DNA of 64,000 bases from Paraburkholderia sejongensis (lineage in GTDB: Bacteria > Pseudomonadota > Gammaproteobacteria > Burkholderiales > Burkholderiaceae). The stretch's first letter is position 1. Every line of letters begins with the position of its first letter. Positions 1-8,411 of the stretch are shown one piece after another. The position numbers and the translations under genes were made by a program. The DNA is taken from positions 186,001 through 250,000 of the forward strand of contig NZ_JAJITD010000011.1 in NCBI RefSeq assembly GCF_020880815.1, in the 5' to 3' direction. The notes under the pieces were generated by a model that was not told the DNA's origin, made no database searches, and saw only the letters and a list, made by a program, of their open reading frames with translations.

Positions 1-2
1 GC

Positions 3-197
3 ACCGATCCGCTGAACCTCGCCGGCACGCTGCTGACCGGCGACAAAGTGCCGGCCGTCGCGGGCAATCGCGTGCTGTACCGCGACGGCGTGGTCGCGGC
101 GACGCTGGTCGCCGGCAAATTCAGCTTCGACGCGGCGCTCGACGCCGCTCCGGCCGAACGGGAAAAGGCCCGCGCATTGCTGGCGCGCCGCTTCTAG
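3..197 (+). CDS. C-terminal end of Lhr-like DEAD/DEAH helicase (partial)
   Basis: Only the last 64 codons are in the window, in the frame starting at base 3 and ending with TAG at 195-197. The visible protein contains DPLNLAGTLLTGDKVPAV followed by NRVLYRDGV. This is the kind of C-terminal segment seen in large Lhr-type superfamily 2 helicases (DNA repair-associated helicases of about 1500 residues). The helicase motor itself lies upstream of the window and cannot be checked. The family call rests on this one segment, so it is moderately sure. Confidence 0.6.
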   Translation, partial: TDPLNLAGTLLTGDKVPAVAGNRVLYRDGVVAATLVAGKFSFDAALDAAPAEREKARALLARRF

Positions 198-452
198 GCG
201 CGCGGCGCCAGCGCCGCCGACGCCGGCGGTTGCGGCCAGCCGGCACGCGGCGCCCCGCTGTCACGGTAGCGGCCGATGCCGCAGCGGGTATACCCTTCAG
301 AACCCGGCGCCGCCGGCCGTTAAACCCCATTAATGTTTCTTCGCCGAACTGTGCCGCTTCGATACAATGAGGCAAATCCAATTTAGTATGAGGAAGACTG
401 TCTGCCGCCGCCCGCCACGAAACGGATTGCCGGCACACTGCCCGGGGACTTC

Positions 453-2453
453 ATGAGCGACCAGCAACACGACCAGGTGCTTCACGCGCGGTTCGGCACG
501 AGCAGTCCATACTGGCAGCTGTCGTCGGGCAGCGACACGCTCGAACTGGCCGCCGCGCGAGGCCAGGTTGGCAGCGTCGCGCTTCCTCTTTCTCCCGAAC
601 AGGCCGCACAAGTCCGCCAACTGGGCGGCGTCACCGCGCATGCGGTGCTAGACGTGCAGTTCGACGGCGCGCCGCTGCGTCTGCATCTGGTCGGCAAGAA
701 ACTCGACCGGCATCGCTGGGGCGGCACCGCGTCGGCCCACGGCGACACCGAATCGGTCGCCCGCGCGCTGCGGCTCGGCCTGTCGTTCGCCGAACAGGTG
801 GTCTCCGAAGTGAACTCGGTCGTCGTGATCGTCGACCGGCATGGGCGGATCCAGCGCTTTAACCGGCTCGCCGAGGAACTGACGGGCCTGAAGGAAGAAG
901 ACATCATCGGGCGCAGCGTGTGGACGCTGTTCATCTCGTCCGAGGACGACGCAGCGTCCAGCCGGACCAGCGCGGGCTTCTTCAATCGCGGCGAATCGTA
1001 CGAAATCGAACGGCGGATCAAAACGGTGCACGGCGAGCGGCTGTTCCTGTTCCGCAACAAGTTCGTGCGCAGCGGCAGCGGCATCGAAGATCAGTTTCTG
1101 ATCTGCTCGGGCACCGACATCACCGAGCAGCGCCTTGCGCAGGAGCGGCTGATCGAGCAGGCCACCACCGATCCCCTCACCGGCCTCGCGAATCGCAACG
1201 CGATCCAGGAGCGCATCCAGATCGCAATCGAACAGGCCGCGCCCGGCGAAACCGTCGGCGTGCTGTTTCTCGATCTCGACAATTTCAAAAAGGTCAACGA
1301 TCACTACGGCCACGTGTTCGGCGACCGGCTCATTTGCGACGTGTCGGACGCGATCCGCAACTGCCTGAATCCGGGCGATTCGCTCGCGCGGCTCGGCGGC
1401 GACGAATTCATCGTGCTCGCCGCGCGCGGCACCGCGCACGAACTCGAACACACCGCGCAACGGATTCTCGACCGCATGCGCATGCCGTTCGCGGTCGGCC
1501 TCGTCGAGGTCTACACGGGCTGCTCGATCGGCATCGCCCGTTCGCCCGAACACGGCGACAGTCTCGAATCGCTGATCCGCTCGGCCGATACCGCGATGTA
1601 CGTCGCCAAGGACGAAGGCAAGCGCACGCACCGCGTGTTCTCGCCCGACATGAACCGGCGCGTCGCCGAATTCATGTGGCTCGACACCAACCTGCGGCGC
1701 GGCCTCGAAGAAGGCCAGCTTGCTTTGCACTACCAACCGAAGCTGCATCTAGCGACCGGCGCGGTGCAAGGCGCGGAAGCGCTGGTGCGCTGGAATTCGC
1801 CCGAGCGCGGGCAGATCATGCCGGCCGAATTCATCCGTTATGCTGAGGAATCCGGACTGATCGGCGTGCTCGGCCGCTGGGTGATGGAGACCGCCGCGAA
1901 ACAGGCGGCCCGCTGGAAGGCGGCCGGCTACGATCTGCGCATCGCGATCAACCTGTCCGCGCGCCAGCTCACCGATACCGCGGTGGTGCGTCACTTCACC
2001 GAGGCGTTGCAGCATGCGAGCCTCGATCCGTGCCTCGTCGACCTCGAATTGACCGAGAGCTGCCTGATCGAAAACGAAGCGGCGGCAATCGAGCTGATCA
2101 AGCAGTTCCGCCAGCTCGGCGCGCAGGTGCATCTGGACGACTTCGGCACCGGCTATTCGTCGCTGTCGCAACTGGGGCGGATTCCGCTCGACGTGATCAA
2201 GCTCGACCGCAGCTTCGTGCGCTCGATTCACGCGGACATGAAAGCGCAGGCACTCGTGCGTTCGATGGTTGCGGTCGCCCAGGAACTCGACTTTCAGGTG
2301 GTCGCCGAAGGGATCGAAACCGAGGCCGAAGAGGCCTTCATGAAAGGGCTCGGCGTCGACTACGTGCAGGGCTTCCTGTACGGCCGGCCCATGCCCGCCG
2401 CCGACTTCGAGCGCTGGCTGCTCGACCGGCGCAAGCTCAGGCTGATCGCCTGA
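453..2453 (+). CDS. PAS-GGDEF-EAL cyclic-di-GMP enzyme, probably a phosphodiesterase
   Basis: A 666-residue cytoplasmic protein with no membrane segment. Order: N-terminal 105 residues of unknown fold, PAS domain about 110-228, GGDEF domain about 235-400, EAL domain about 415-660. The GGDEF motif is intact (315-319). The product-inhibition I-site is degenerate: NPGD at 306-309 instead of RxxD. The EAL domain keeps EAL (442-444), NLSARQL, LTES, DDFGTGYSS (562-570), IKLD and VVAEGIE, so c-di-GMP hydrolysis is likely. Length and domain order resemble E. coli PdeR (YciR/Gmr), but the signal sensed by the PAS domain is unknown. The ATG at 453 follows a GGGGA box. It stands alone, converging on the dehydrogenase at 2488. 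Confidence 0.93.
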   Translation: MSDQQHDQVLHARFGTSSPYWQLSSGSDTLELAAARGQVGSVALPLSPEQAAQVRQLGGVTAHAVLDVQFDGAPLRLHLVGKKLDRHRWGGTASAHGDTESVARALRLGLSFAEQVVSEVNSVVVIVDRHGRIQRFNRLAEELTGLKEEDIIGRSVWTLFISSEDDAASSRTSAGFFNRGESYEIERRIKTVHGERLFLFRNKFVRSGSGIEDQFLICSGTDITEQRLAQERLIEQATTDPLTGLANRNAIQERIQIAIEQAAPGETVGVLFLDLDNFKKVNDHYGHVFGDRLICDVSDAIRNCLNPGDSLARLGGDEFIVLAARGTAHELEHTAQRILDRMRMPFAVGLVEVYTGCSIGIARSPEHGDSLESLIRSADTAMYVAKDEGKRTHRVFSPDMNRRVAEFMWLDTNLRRGLEEGQLALHYQPKLHLATGAVQGAEALVRWNSPERGQIMPAEFIRYAEESGLIGVLGRWVMETAAKQAARWKAAGYDLRIAINLSARQLTDTAVVRHFTEALQHASLDPCLVDLELTESCLIENEAAAIELIKQFRQLGAQVHLDDFGTGYSSLSQLGRIPLDVIKLDRSFVRSIHADMKAQALVRSMVAVAQELDFQVVAEGIETEAEEAFMKGLGVDYVQGFLYGRPMPAADFERWLLDRRKLRLIA

Positions 2454-2490
2454 GCCCGTCGCGCCGCAAGCGCGCTGCCGTGCGGGCTCA
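2451..2490. terminator. Inverted repeat carrying both convergent stop codons
   Basis: TGAGCCCG (2451-2458) pairs with CGGGCTCA (2483-2490). The TGA of the GGDEF-EAL gene is in the left arm and the TGA of the dehydrogenase (read on the minus strand) is in the right arm. There is no U-tract, so termination here is an inference from position and symmetry. Confidence 0.45.
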
Positions 2491-3591
2491 GCGCAGCCGC
2501 GCCGCCCATTCCCCTACCTCTGCTTCGCTGACGCCGACCGTGCGCGCCGCGTGGTTGATTTGCGTCCACGTGGCCGGGTCGACCGGAATGCCGGCGGCCT
2601 CGCGCTGCGCGCGCGTGACCCGTTCCGGCTCGCCCGGCTCGTAGATCTGGCCGCTGCCCGCGGCGAGCGGCGACGCTTTGACCCACGCGAGGAACGCGTC
2701 GGCTTCGGCTTGCGCGTCGGGGGCGTCGAACGCGGCCGGGTCGATGATCACCGACAGCATGCAGTTGATGATCGCGTGCGTGGTGCCGAGCGTGTCGGCA
2801 TGGGTGGTGAAGCCGCCCGACAGCGCGCCGCCGAAAATCTCGCACATCGCCGCCAGCCCGAAACCCTTGTAGCCGCCGAACGGCGTAAGCGAGCCGAACG
2901 GCGCTTCGTGCATCACCTTCGGTTCGAGCGTCGGCATGCCTGCGTGATCGATCAGCGCGCCGGGCGGCGTGTGCTTGCCCTGGTTATACGCGACCCGGGT
3001 CTTGCCGTACGCGATCGTGCTGGTCGCGAAGTCGAGCACCAGCGGCGGCTTGCCGGGGCGCGGATAGGCGGCGCAAAACGGATTGGTGCCAATGCGCCGG
3101 TCCGCGCCGCCGTATGGCGCGACCAGCGGATCGCCGGCGACGTTGACGAAGTGGAACGACACGAGGCCGGCGCGCGCGCACTGCTCGGCCCAATGACCGA
3201 TACGGCCGATGTGATGCGCGCCGCGCAAACCGACCGCGCAGATGCCGATCTGCCGCGCGCGCTCGATGCCGCGCTCAATCGCCTCGAACGCGATCACCTG
3301 GCCGAAGCCCTTGCCGCCCTCGATGGTCAGCACCGCGCCCGCGTCCTTCATGAGTTCGGCGTGGCGGTTCAGTTGCAGCTGCTTGTCGGCGAGCGACTCG
3401 ACATAGCGCGGGATCATGCCGACGCCGTGCGAATCGTGGCCGGTCAGATTCGCGGCCACCAGGTGATCGGCGACCAGTTCGGCTTCGCGCGGCGTACTGC
3501 CGGCCCGCTCCCAGATCGCCCTCACGTAGGCATGCAGTTGATCGGCCGGAATCCGGGGCGTCGGGGCGGTGACAGTTTGGGGATCGGTCAT
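2488..3591 (-). CDS. Malate/L-lactate/ureidoglycolate dehydrogenase family (Ldh2)
   Basis: A 367-residue NAD(P)-dependent 2-hydroxyacid oxidoreductase of the Ldh2/MDH2 type, which has a fold unrelated to classical LDH. GHDSHG at 51-56 is the family's signature near the N terminus. Later signatures include TNPFCAAYP and a Gly-rich FGGYKGFGLA segment near residue 235. Family members oxidise malate, L-lactate, sulfolactate, ureidoglycolate or 2,3-diketogulonate, and sequence alone does not choose among these here. It is downstream of the M20 dipeptidase in the same direction, but 175 bp of repeat-containing DNA separates them, so cotranscription is uncertain. Confidence 0.85.
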   Translation of the reverse strand: MTDPQTVTAPTPRIPADQLHAYVRAIWERAGSTPREAELVADHLVAANLTGHDSHGVGMIPRYVESLADKQLQLNRHAELMKDAGAVLTIEGGKGFGQVIAFEAIERGIERARQIGICAVGLRGAHHIGRIGHWAEQCARAGLVSFHFVNVAGDPLVAPYGGADRRIGTNPFCAAYPRPGKPPLVLDFATSTIAYGKTRVAYNQGKHTPPGALIDHAGMPTLEPKVMHEAPFGSLTPFGGYKGFGLAAMCEIFGGALSGGFTTHADTLGTTHAIINCMLSVIIDPAAFDAPDAQAEADAFLAWVKASPLAAGSGQIYEPGEPERVTRAQREAAGIPVDPATWTQINHAARTVGVSEAEVGEWAARLR

Positions 3592-3640
3592 TCAGCGTAT
3601 CGGTATGGTTCGAACGGAGGGAATGAAACGGCGCGCGGCG

Positions 3641-3703
3641 GCCGGGAAGCGGGGCCGGGAAGCGGGGCCGGGAAGCGGGGCCGGGAAGCGGCGGCCGGGA
3701 AGG
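3641..3703. repeat. 13-bp tandem repeat upstream of the dehydrogenase
   Basis: Four head-to-tail copies of GCCGGGAAGCGGG (the last ending GGC) plus a partial fifth lie between the M20 dipeptidase stop and the dehydrogenase start, about 50 bp upstream of its ATG. Copy number could vary by slippage. Confidence 0.85.
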
Positions 3704-3766
3704 CCACCGCGGCGACGGGAGACTGCGGCCCGGTCAACGCCGGCCCCGCTCAGGTGCGCAAAAAAC

Positions 3767-5230
3767 TCAGGGTGCGGACGCGATCACTTCGGCGACCGCC
3801 GCCGTCAGCTTCTTGCCGTACGGCACGTGCAGGAATTCGTTCGGACCGTGCGCGTTCGACTTCGGTCCGAGCACGCCGCACACCATGAACTGCGATTTCG
3901 GGAAGCCCGCCTTCAGCACGTTCATCAGCGGGATGGTGCCGCCCAAACCCATATAGGCGGCGTCGGCGCCGAAGTGCTGGCGCGACGCGTCGTTCAGCGC
4001 GCTGGCGAGCCACGGCGCGACCTCCGGCGCATTCCAGCCGCTCGCCGCGCCCGCGTCCGGCTTGAACGTCACCTTCGCGTTGTACGGCGGATCGAGTTCC
4101 AGCAGCGCCTTCAGTTCGGCGACCGCCTTGTCCGCTTCGACCGTCGGCGGCAGGCGCAGCGACAGCTTGAACGCGGTGCGCGGGCGCAGCACGTTGCCGG
4201 CGTCGGCCAGCGCCGGCAAGCCGGCCGCGCCGGTCACCGACAACGACGGCCGCCACGTCGAATTGAGCAGCGCCTCGCGCGGATCGGTGGTGGTCGGCAG
4301 CACCTGGCGGCCGTCCTGGCCGCACGACCACGGCATTTTCTTCCACACGTCGTCGCCGAGAATTTGCGCGGCCGCTTCCGCTTCGCGGAGACGGTCGGCC
4401 GGAATCGGGCAATGGAAACCCTTCGGCAGCAACGTGCCGTTGGCCGCGTCTTCGAGCCGGTCGAACAGTTGCCGCATGATGCGGAAGCTCGACGGCACGA
4501 TGCCGCCGTAGACGCCCGAGTGAATCCCTTCGTCGAGCACCTGCACTTCCAGATCGCCGCCGACGAGGCCGCGCAGCGACGTGGTCAGCCACAGCTGATC
4601 GTAGTTGCCCGCGCCCGAGTCGAGACAGACGACGAGGCCGACGTTGCCGAGCCGCTCGCGCAATGCATCGACGTACGGCAGCAGGTCGTAGCTGCCCGAC
4701 TCCTCGCAGGTTTCGATCAGACCGACGCAGCGCGGCCGCTCGACGCCTTGCGCATCGAGCGCGGCCAGCGCGGTCAGGCTCGCGTAGATCGCATAGCCGT
4801 CGTCCGCCCCGCCGCGGCCGTACAGCTTGCCGTCCTCATACTTCGGGGTCCACGGGCCGAGGTCGTTGCGCCAGCCGTCGAACTCCGGCTGCTTGTCGAG
4901 GTGGCCGTACAGCACGATGGTTTCGTCGCTGCCCGAACGGGTCGCGGCGGTCTCGAAGAAGATCACCGGCGTGCGCCCCGGCAGGCGGATCACTTCGAGC
5001 TTCAGACCGCGCACCGGCTGCTGTTCGGCCCATTGCGCGGCGTCGGTGATCACGCGCTCCAGATAGCCGTGGCGCGCCCAGTCGGGATCGAACGCCGGGC
5101 TCTTGGCCGGCACCGCGATGTAGTCGGTCAGCGCGGGCACGATCTCGTCGTTCCATTTGCGCTCGACGAATTCGCGCAGCGTGTCCGGGTTCAGGCGTTG
5201 GGTCTGCAGGGTCGTGTCGTCGGTGCTCAT
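3767..5230 (-). CDS. M20 family dipeptidase
   Basis: A 487-residue zinc metallopeptidase of the carnosinase/CNDP-like branch, predicted cytoplasmic. Metal and catalytic residues visible: H110 and D112 in VLYGHLD, D143/D144 in GRGGADDGYA, the catalytic EE pair at 176-177 (ETCEESG), and a dimerisation-domain HSGVYGG segment. Family members cleave dipeptides with a free C terminus; the actual substrate is unknown. Length is normal for this branch (about 450-490). The start at 5230 is the ATG preceding MSTDDTT, with no competing upstream start in good context. Confidence 0.9.
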   Translation of the reverse strand: MSTDDTTLQTQRLNPDTLREFVERKWNDEIVPALTDYIAVPAKSPAFDPDWARHGYLERVITDAAQWAEQQPVRGLKLEVIRLPGRTPVIFFETAATRSGSDETIVLYGHLDKQPEFDGWRNDLGPWTPKYEDGKLYGRGGADDGYAIYASLTALAALDAQGVERPRCVGLIETCEESGSYDLLPYVDALRERLGNVGLVVCLDSGAGNYDQLWLTTSLRGLVGGDLEVQVLDEGIHSGVYGGIVPSSFRIMRQLFDRLEDAANGTLLPKGFHCPIPADRLREAEAAAQILGDDVWKKMPWSCGQDGRQVLPTTTDPREALLNSTWRPSLSVTGAAGLPALADAGNVLRPRTAFKLSLRLPPTVEADKAVAELKALLELDPPYNAKVTFKPDAGAASGWNAPEVAPWLASALNDASRQHFGADAAYMGLGGTIPLMNVLKAGFPKSQFMVCGVLGPKSNAHGPNEFLHVPYGKKLTAAVAEVIASAP

Positions 5231-5457
5231 GATGGGGTCCGTGGCGGGCTATCGGGAGATATCGGGAGAAACGATCATGATAGACCCGATGCGGGCCGGG
5301 CTGAACCCCTTCGGACGCGGCGCAGCGATCGGGAGCGGCCGGACGGCGCGCCTGACGCGCTGCCGTCATTCACACGGCCGTCATTCACAGCGCCGTCATT
5401 CGCGCGACAATCCTTACATGCGTCGCGGATCACGAATGCTGTATCAGGGAGCTGTTC

Positions 5458-5769
5458 ATGCTGAATAACGTAGCCGTGCAGGCGATCGCCGCGGTGGCGG
5501 CGCTGGCGCTGTACTTTCTGCCGGCGATCATCGCGGACCGCCGCAAGCGCCGCGACCTGCTGGTCCTCGCGCTGTTCAACGCATGCCTCGCCTGGACCGG
5601 CATCGGCTGGCTGCTCGCGTTGTACTGGGCGCTACAGCCGAACCCGCCGGCCGACCTCGCGACCAACGTGGTCAGCAAGCGCAAGCTGTCGACCATGCGG
5701 GCGTTTTCGTCCGCGCTCATGCTGCGCGTGCAGCGCCGCGAACAGACCCACGATGAGCCGAAGCACTGA
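5458..5769 (+). CDS. Superinfection-immunity-like small membrane protein
   Basis: A 103-residue protein with two hydrophobic segments (about residues 6-24 and 38-60) separated by a short basic loop (DRRKRRD). The pattern of an N-terminal helix, YFLPAIIA, a basic loop, and TGIGWLLALYWAL is that of the Imm_superinfect family. The family is named after phage T4 Imm, which blocks DNA entry of superinfecting phage; most bacterial members have no proven role. The polar tail from residue 65 is variable. The ATG at 5458 follows a GGGAG box. It is monocistronic and convergent with the YodC-like gene. Confidence 0.75.
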   Translation: MLNNVAVQAIAAVAALALYFLPAIIADRRKRRDLLVLALFNACLAWTGIGWLLALYWALQPNPPADLATNVVSKRKLSTMRAFSSALMLRVQRREQTHDEPKH

Positions 5770-5976
5770 TCCGCAACGGGCCACGCACGAGTGGGTTCGG
5801 ATACAGTCGGGCAGGAGATCCGGCGTAGCTGCCGGGCGGCGCACTCAACGCGCAAACGACGCCTGCTCAGCAGGCGTGTGCTGCGTAGCTCAAACGATGC
5901 GAGCGCATCTCACGCGCCATTCGCGCGAGCGGAGTTTCGGAAAATGCTGCAATTGCAGCGCACGCCCGCCGCAGAT

Positions 5977-6246
5977 TCACGCGGCGCGGCCGATGCGATT
6001 CCATTGCACGGAGCCGGCCGGAATCGAACGCGGTTCGGCCCGTACGCTTTGCGGTGCGAACATTTCGTGGCGCAGTTCGCCGTGTTCGTCGAACCACTCG
6101 CAGATCAACCAGTCGCCGGGATTGAGCGCTACCGGACCGGCGTACGTGACGGTCATGCGCGGGCCCCCGTCCTTCAACGTGACCACGTCGCCGATCCCGA
6201 ATGCGGCGGGCGGCGTCTCGAAAGCGTCGATGGTGTTGGACAGCAT
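5977..6246 (-). CDS. YodC-like DUF2158 protein
   Basis: An 89-residue soluble protein. Residues about 16-65 form a small beta-rich domain: GDVVTLKDGGPRMTV, then GDWLICEWFD and LRHEMFAPQSV. That is the DUF2158/YodC pattern; the biochemical function of the family is not established. The ATG at 6246 has GGGGA 7 nt upstream. The 485-bp AT-richer region upstream must hold its promoter. Between this gene and 5769 there is a perfect 9-bp inverted repeat (5859-5877) that may end one or both convergent transcripts. Confidence 0.8.
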   Translation of the reverse strand: MLSNTIDAFETPPAAFGIGDVVTLKDGGPRMTVTYAGPVALNPGDWLICEWFDEHGELRHEMFAPQSVRAEPRSIPAGSVQWNRIGRAA

Positions 6247-6495
6247 CTTGAATCCCCCATGTCGAGCGTTATTAAGTCATTGAGCGGCCTTTTATCGACA
6301 GCGACCTACTGAAGGAGCACTCTAAAAGTTTGAGAGAGATTAACAATCGAATTTAAACGCGGCAAGTGATTTTTACTGCTACCGTTTTTATCCAAGGGAA
6401 TTCACTGACACGCGCTTTAGTTCCTCCAACAAAACAACGTAAAACCGTCAATAGCGGCCGGAACGCGTTATGTGCGCCAGCGCACAAATGCATCT

Positions 6496-6561
6496 TTAGC
6501 CGGCGGCCTGCCGGGCGGCCCGGTAGAAAATGCTGGCGCCAATAGTCATAGTAGAAAGCAT
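6496..6561 (-). CDS. Possible 21-residue small protein or leader peptide
   Basis: An ATG (6559-6561) lies 9 nt after a perfect AGGAGG on the minus strand (complement at 6571-6576). It opens a 21-codon frame ending in TAA (6496-6498). The peptide begins MLSTMTIGASIFYRAARQ and is half hydrophobic with a basic end. A hairpin, TGTGCGC/GCGCACA (6471-6486), follows the stop. An FNR-like box is 38-51 bp upstream of the start. The ribosome-binding site is better than that of most genes in this window. I do not recognise the peptide, and it could be a leader for the downstream yodC-like gene or a free-standing small protein. Confidence 0.4.
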   Translation of the reverse strand: MLSTMTIGASIFYRAARQAAG

Positions 6562-6598
6562 GACGCGGCGCCTCCTAAGCTTTATTTGCGGCAGCGGG

Positions 6599-6612
6599 TT
6601 TGATCTAAATCA
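6599..6612. promoter_or_regulatory. FNR/Anr-like box
   Basis: TTGATCTAAATCAG matches the FNR consensus TTGAT-N4-ATCAA in nine of ten specified bases. Its centre (6605.5) is 44 bp upstream of the 21-codon ORF. That is too close for standard class II activation with a leader containing the ribosome-binding site, so repression or use of another start point is possible. Confidence 0.4.
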
Positions 6613-6731
6613 GAATTACCAGTGAACCTGCGACTCATCGGCAAATAAAGCATCCGGTATTCAACGCTTCTTTCAAAATGCATGATTTTTAGCGTCAATC
6701 AGCGTTAAAAAGGATTTGCCCCTTCGCAGTT

Positions 6732-8333
6732 TCAAAGCGCCTGCGCAGCAAGCTTGCCCTGGACCGACTGCTGATGACGCACGAGCATCGCGCTTAGCCC
6801 GATGCAAACGAACATCAGAAACGCGTTGATCGCGATACTCACCTGGAACGCGTGCGCATAAGACGCGGGCGCAGCGCTGCCACCCAGCGCGCCGAAAAAC
6901 GCGCCGCTGATCGCAGCGGTGCCGAACGCCGAGCCGATCTGCAACGTCGACGACACCACGCCCGACGCAAGCCCCGCCTTCTCCGGCAACGCCTCCTGCA
7001 ACACGATGCGCACGATCGACGGCAACAGCAGCCCCTGCCCGACGCCCGCGATCACGAGGCCGCAGTAGAACGGCAGATCGGGCGTCGCGGTTTGCGACGC
7101 CGCCCAGCCGGTCACCGTGAAGCCGAGCGTCATCATCGAAAAGCCCAGCGTCAGCACGTGCGCGCCGATGCGCTTGACCACCGCCGGCGAGGTCAGCGGC
7201 CCGATCACGAAGCCGAGCGCGAACGGCATGATCGCGATGCCCGAGGCGAGCGGACTCCAGTGCAGACCGGTCTGCAGATAAATCCCGTAGGTCAGGAAGA
7301 ACGCGCTGTTGCAATAGAACAGAAACGCGAGCACGAGACCGAGCGCGAACGCGCGGTTGCGGAACAGCTGCAGATCGACGAGCGGATGACCGCCGCCGCG
7401 CTCGACGCGCCGTTCGGTCGAGACGAACCATACGAACACCGGCACCGCGGCCGCGAACATCGCGAAGGTCCACGCCGGCCAGCCGGCTTCGCGGCCATGC
7501 GTCATCGGATAGATGACCAGCAGCAGCACCGCCGACAACAGCGCGACGCCCTTCAGGTCGATGCCGGTGCGGGTATCCGGCTGATTTTCCGGCACGAACT
7601 TCCACGTACCGATAAACGCCGCGATGCCGATCGGAATGTTGATCAGGAAGATCACCCGCCAGTCGAGGCCGAACGGGTGATAGGTGATCAGCGCGCCGCC
7701 GCCCAACTGCCCGACGATCGACGACAGCCCGAACACGAAGCCATACAGGCTCATCACGCGGGTCTGCCGGTGCAGCGGCACGACCGCGCGGATCGTCGCG
7801 AGCACCTGCGGCGCCATCACCGCGGCGGCGACCCCCTGCACGATCCGGGCGATCACCAGCATCTGGCCACTGGTCGCGAAGCCGCACAGCGCCGACGCGA
7901 CCACGAAGCCGGCCATCCCGGTCATGAACATGCGGCGCCGGCCGCACAGATCGCCGAGCCGGCCGCCGGTGATCAGCAGCACCGCGTACGCGGATGCGTA
8001 GGCGGACACGACGAGCTGCAGTTGCGCATCGGACGCGTTCAGGCCGGTGTGAATCGACGGCAGCGCGAGATTGACGATGAAGTAGTCGAGCGGTGCGAGA
8101 AACGCACCGACGAACAGCACGGCGAGCGCGAGCCCTTGCCGCTCGTTGGAGCGCGACGCGGACGACGCGCCGGTTTGCGGATGCGGCGCCACCATCGAGG
8201 CCAACGCCGGGCTCGGGCATCCCGCCGCGCCAGCCATGCCGGCCACGCCCGCAGCGCAACCTGCCGTCGCCGCCGCACCGCCGCCGGAGCCAACCAATGC
8301 CGCCGCGGCGGACTTGCCTGCTTCGCTTTTCAT
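6732..8333 (-). CDS. DHA2-family MFS multidrug transporter
   Basis: A 533-residue inner-membrane protein. It has about 75 non-conserved Gly/Ala-rich residues at the N terminus, then about 14 hydrophobic segments. It carries the MFS motif GGRLGDLCGRRRMF after TM2 and an antiporter-type motif around GQLGGGALI. The 14-TM DHA2 (EmrB/QacA-like) family exports drugs or toxic metabolites by proton antiport. It lies 78 bp downstream of a TetR gene in the same direction, the usual arrangement of a pump under its repressor. No Shine-Dalgarno is visible before the ATG at 8333, and a candidate operator abuts it. Translation may therefore start internally (for example at M47 or M64) or be leaderless. Confidence 0.88.
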   Translation of the reverse strand: MKSEAGKSAAAALVGSGGGAAATAGCAAGVAGMAGAAGCPSPALASMVAPHPQTGASSASRSNERQGLALAVLFVGAFLAPLDYFIVNLALPSIHTGLNASDAQLQLVVSAYASAYAVLLITGGRLGDLCGRRRMFMTGMAGFVVASALCGFATSGQMLVIARIVQGVAAAVMAPQVLATIRAVVPLHRQTRVMSLYGFVFGLSSIVGQLGGGALITYHPFGLDWRVIFLINIPIGIAAFIGTWKFVPENQPDTRTGIDLKGVALLSAVLLLVIYPMTHGREAGWPAWTFAMFAAAVPVFVWFVSTERRVERGGGHPLVDLQLFRNRAFALGLVLAFLFYCNSAFFLTYGIYLQTGLHWSPLASGIAIMPFALGFVIGPLTSPAVVKRIGAHVLTLGFSMMTLGFTVTGWAASQTATPDLPFYCGLVIAGVGQGLLLPSIVRIVLQEALPEKAGLASGVVSSTLQIGSAFGTAAISGAFFGALGGSAAPASYAHAFQVSIAINAFLMFVCIGLSAMLVRHQQSVQGKLAAQAL

Positions 8334-8352
8334 GACTGACCGTTCAAAAATT
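8334..8352. promoter_or_regulatory. Candidate TetR operator abutting the efflux gene
   Basis: GACT-N3-CGTTCAAAAATT is repeated almost exactly at 9081-9099 upstream of the tetR gene. This copy begins one base upstream of the pump's annotated ATG. The shared 12-mer CGTTCAAWAATT in just these two promoters points to the TetR protein encoded between them. Confidence 0.45.
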
Positions 8353-8411
8353 AGTTAAATTTGGCGCGAGCGCGGGCTGCGCCGGCGTCATCGCCGGCAT
8401 CGGTCCCGTCG

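Larger units (their letters stand above)
6247..6731. other. 485-bp AT-richer intergenic region with small ORF and FNR-like box
   Basis: Lower in GC than its surroundings. On the minus strand it holds, in order of transcription, an 11-bp inverted-repeat pair (GCTTTATTTGC at 6579-6589 and its complement at 6641-6651), an FNR-like box between these arms, a 21-codon ORF with a good ribosome-binding site, and a short hairpin (6471-6486). The yodC-like gene follows 225 bp later. No larger gene fits. Confidence 0.6.

Noticed and set aside
3569..5464. Open frame of more than 600 codons antisense to the M20 dipeptidase
   Set aside because: Arg/Ala-rich composition without any domain, typical of high-GC antisense frames. 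The minus strand encodes a complete metallopeptidase with all metal ligands.
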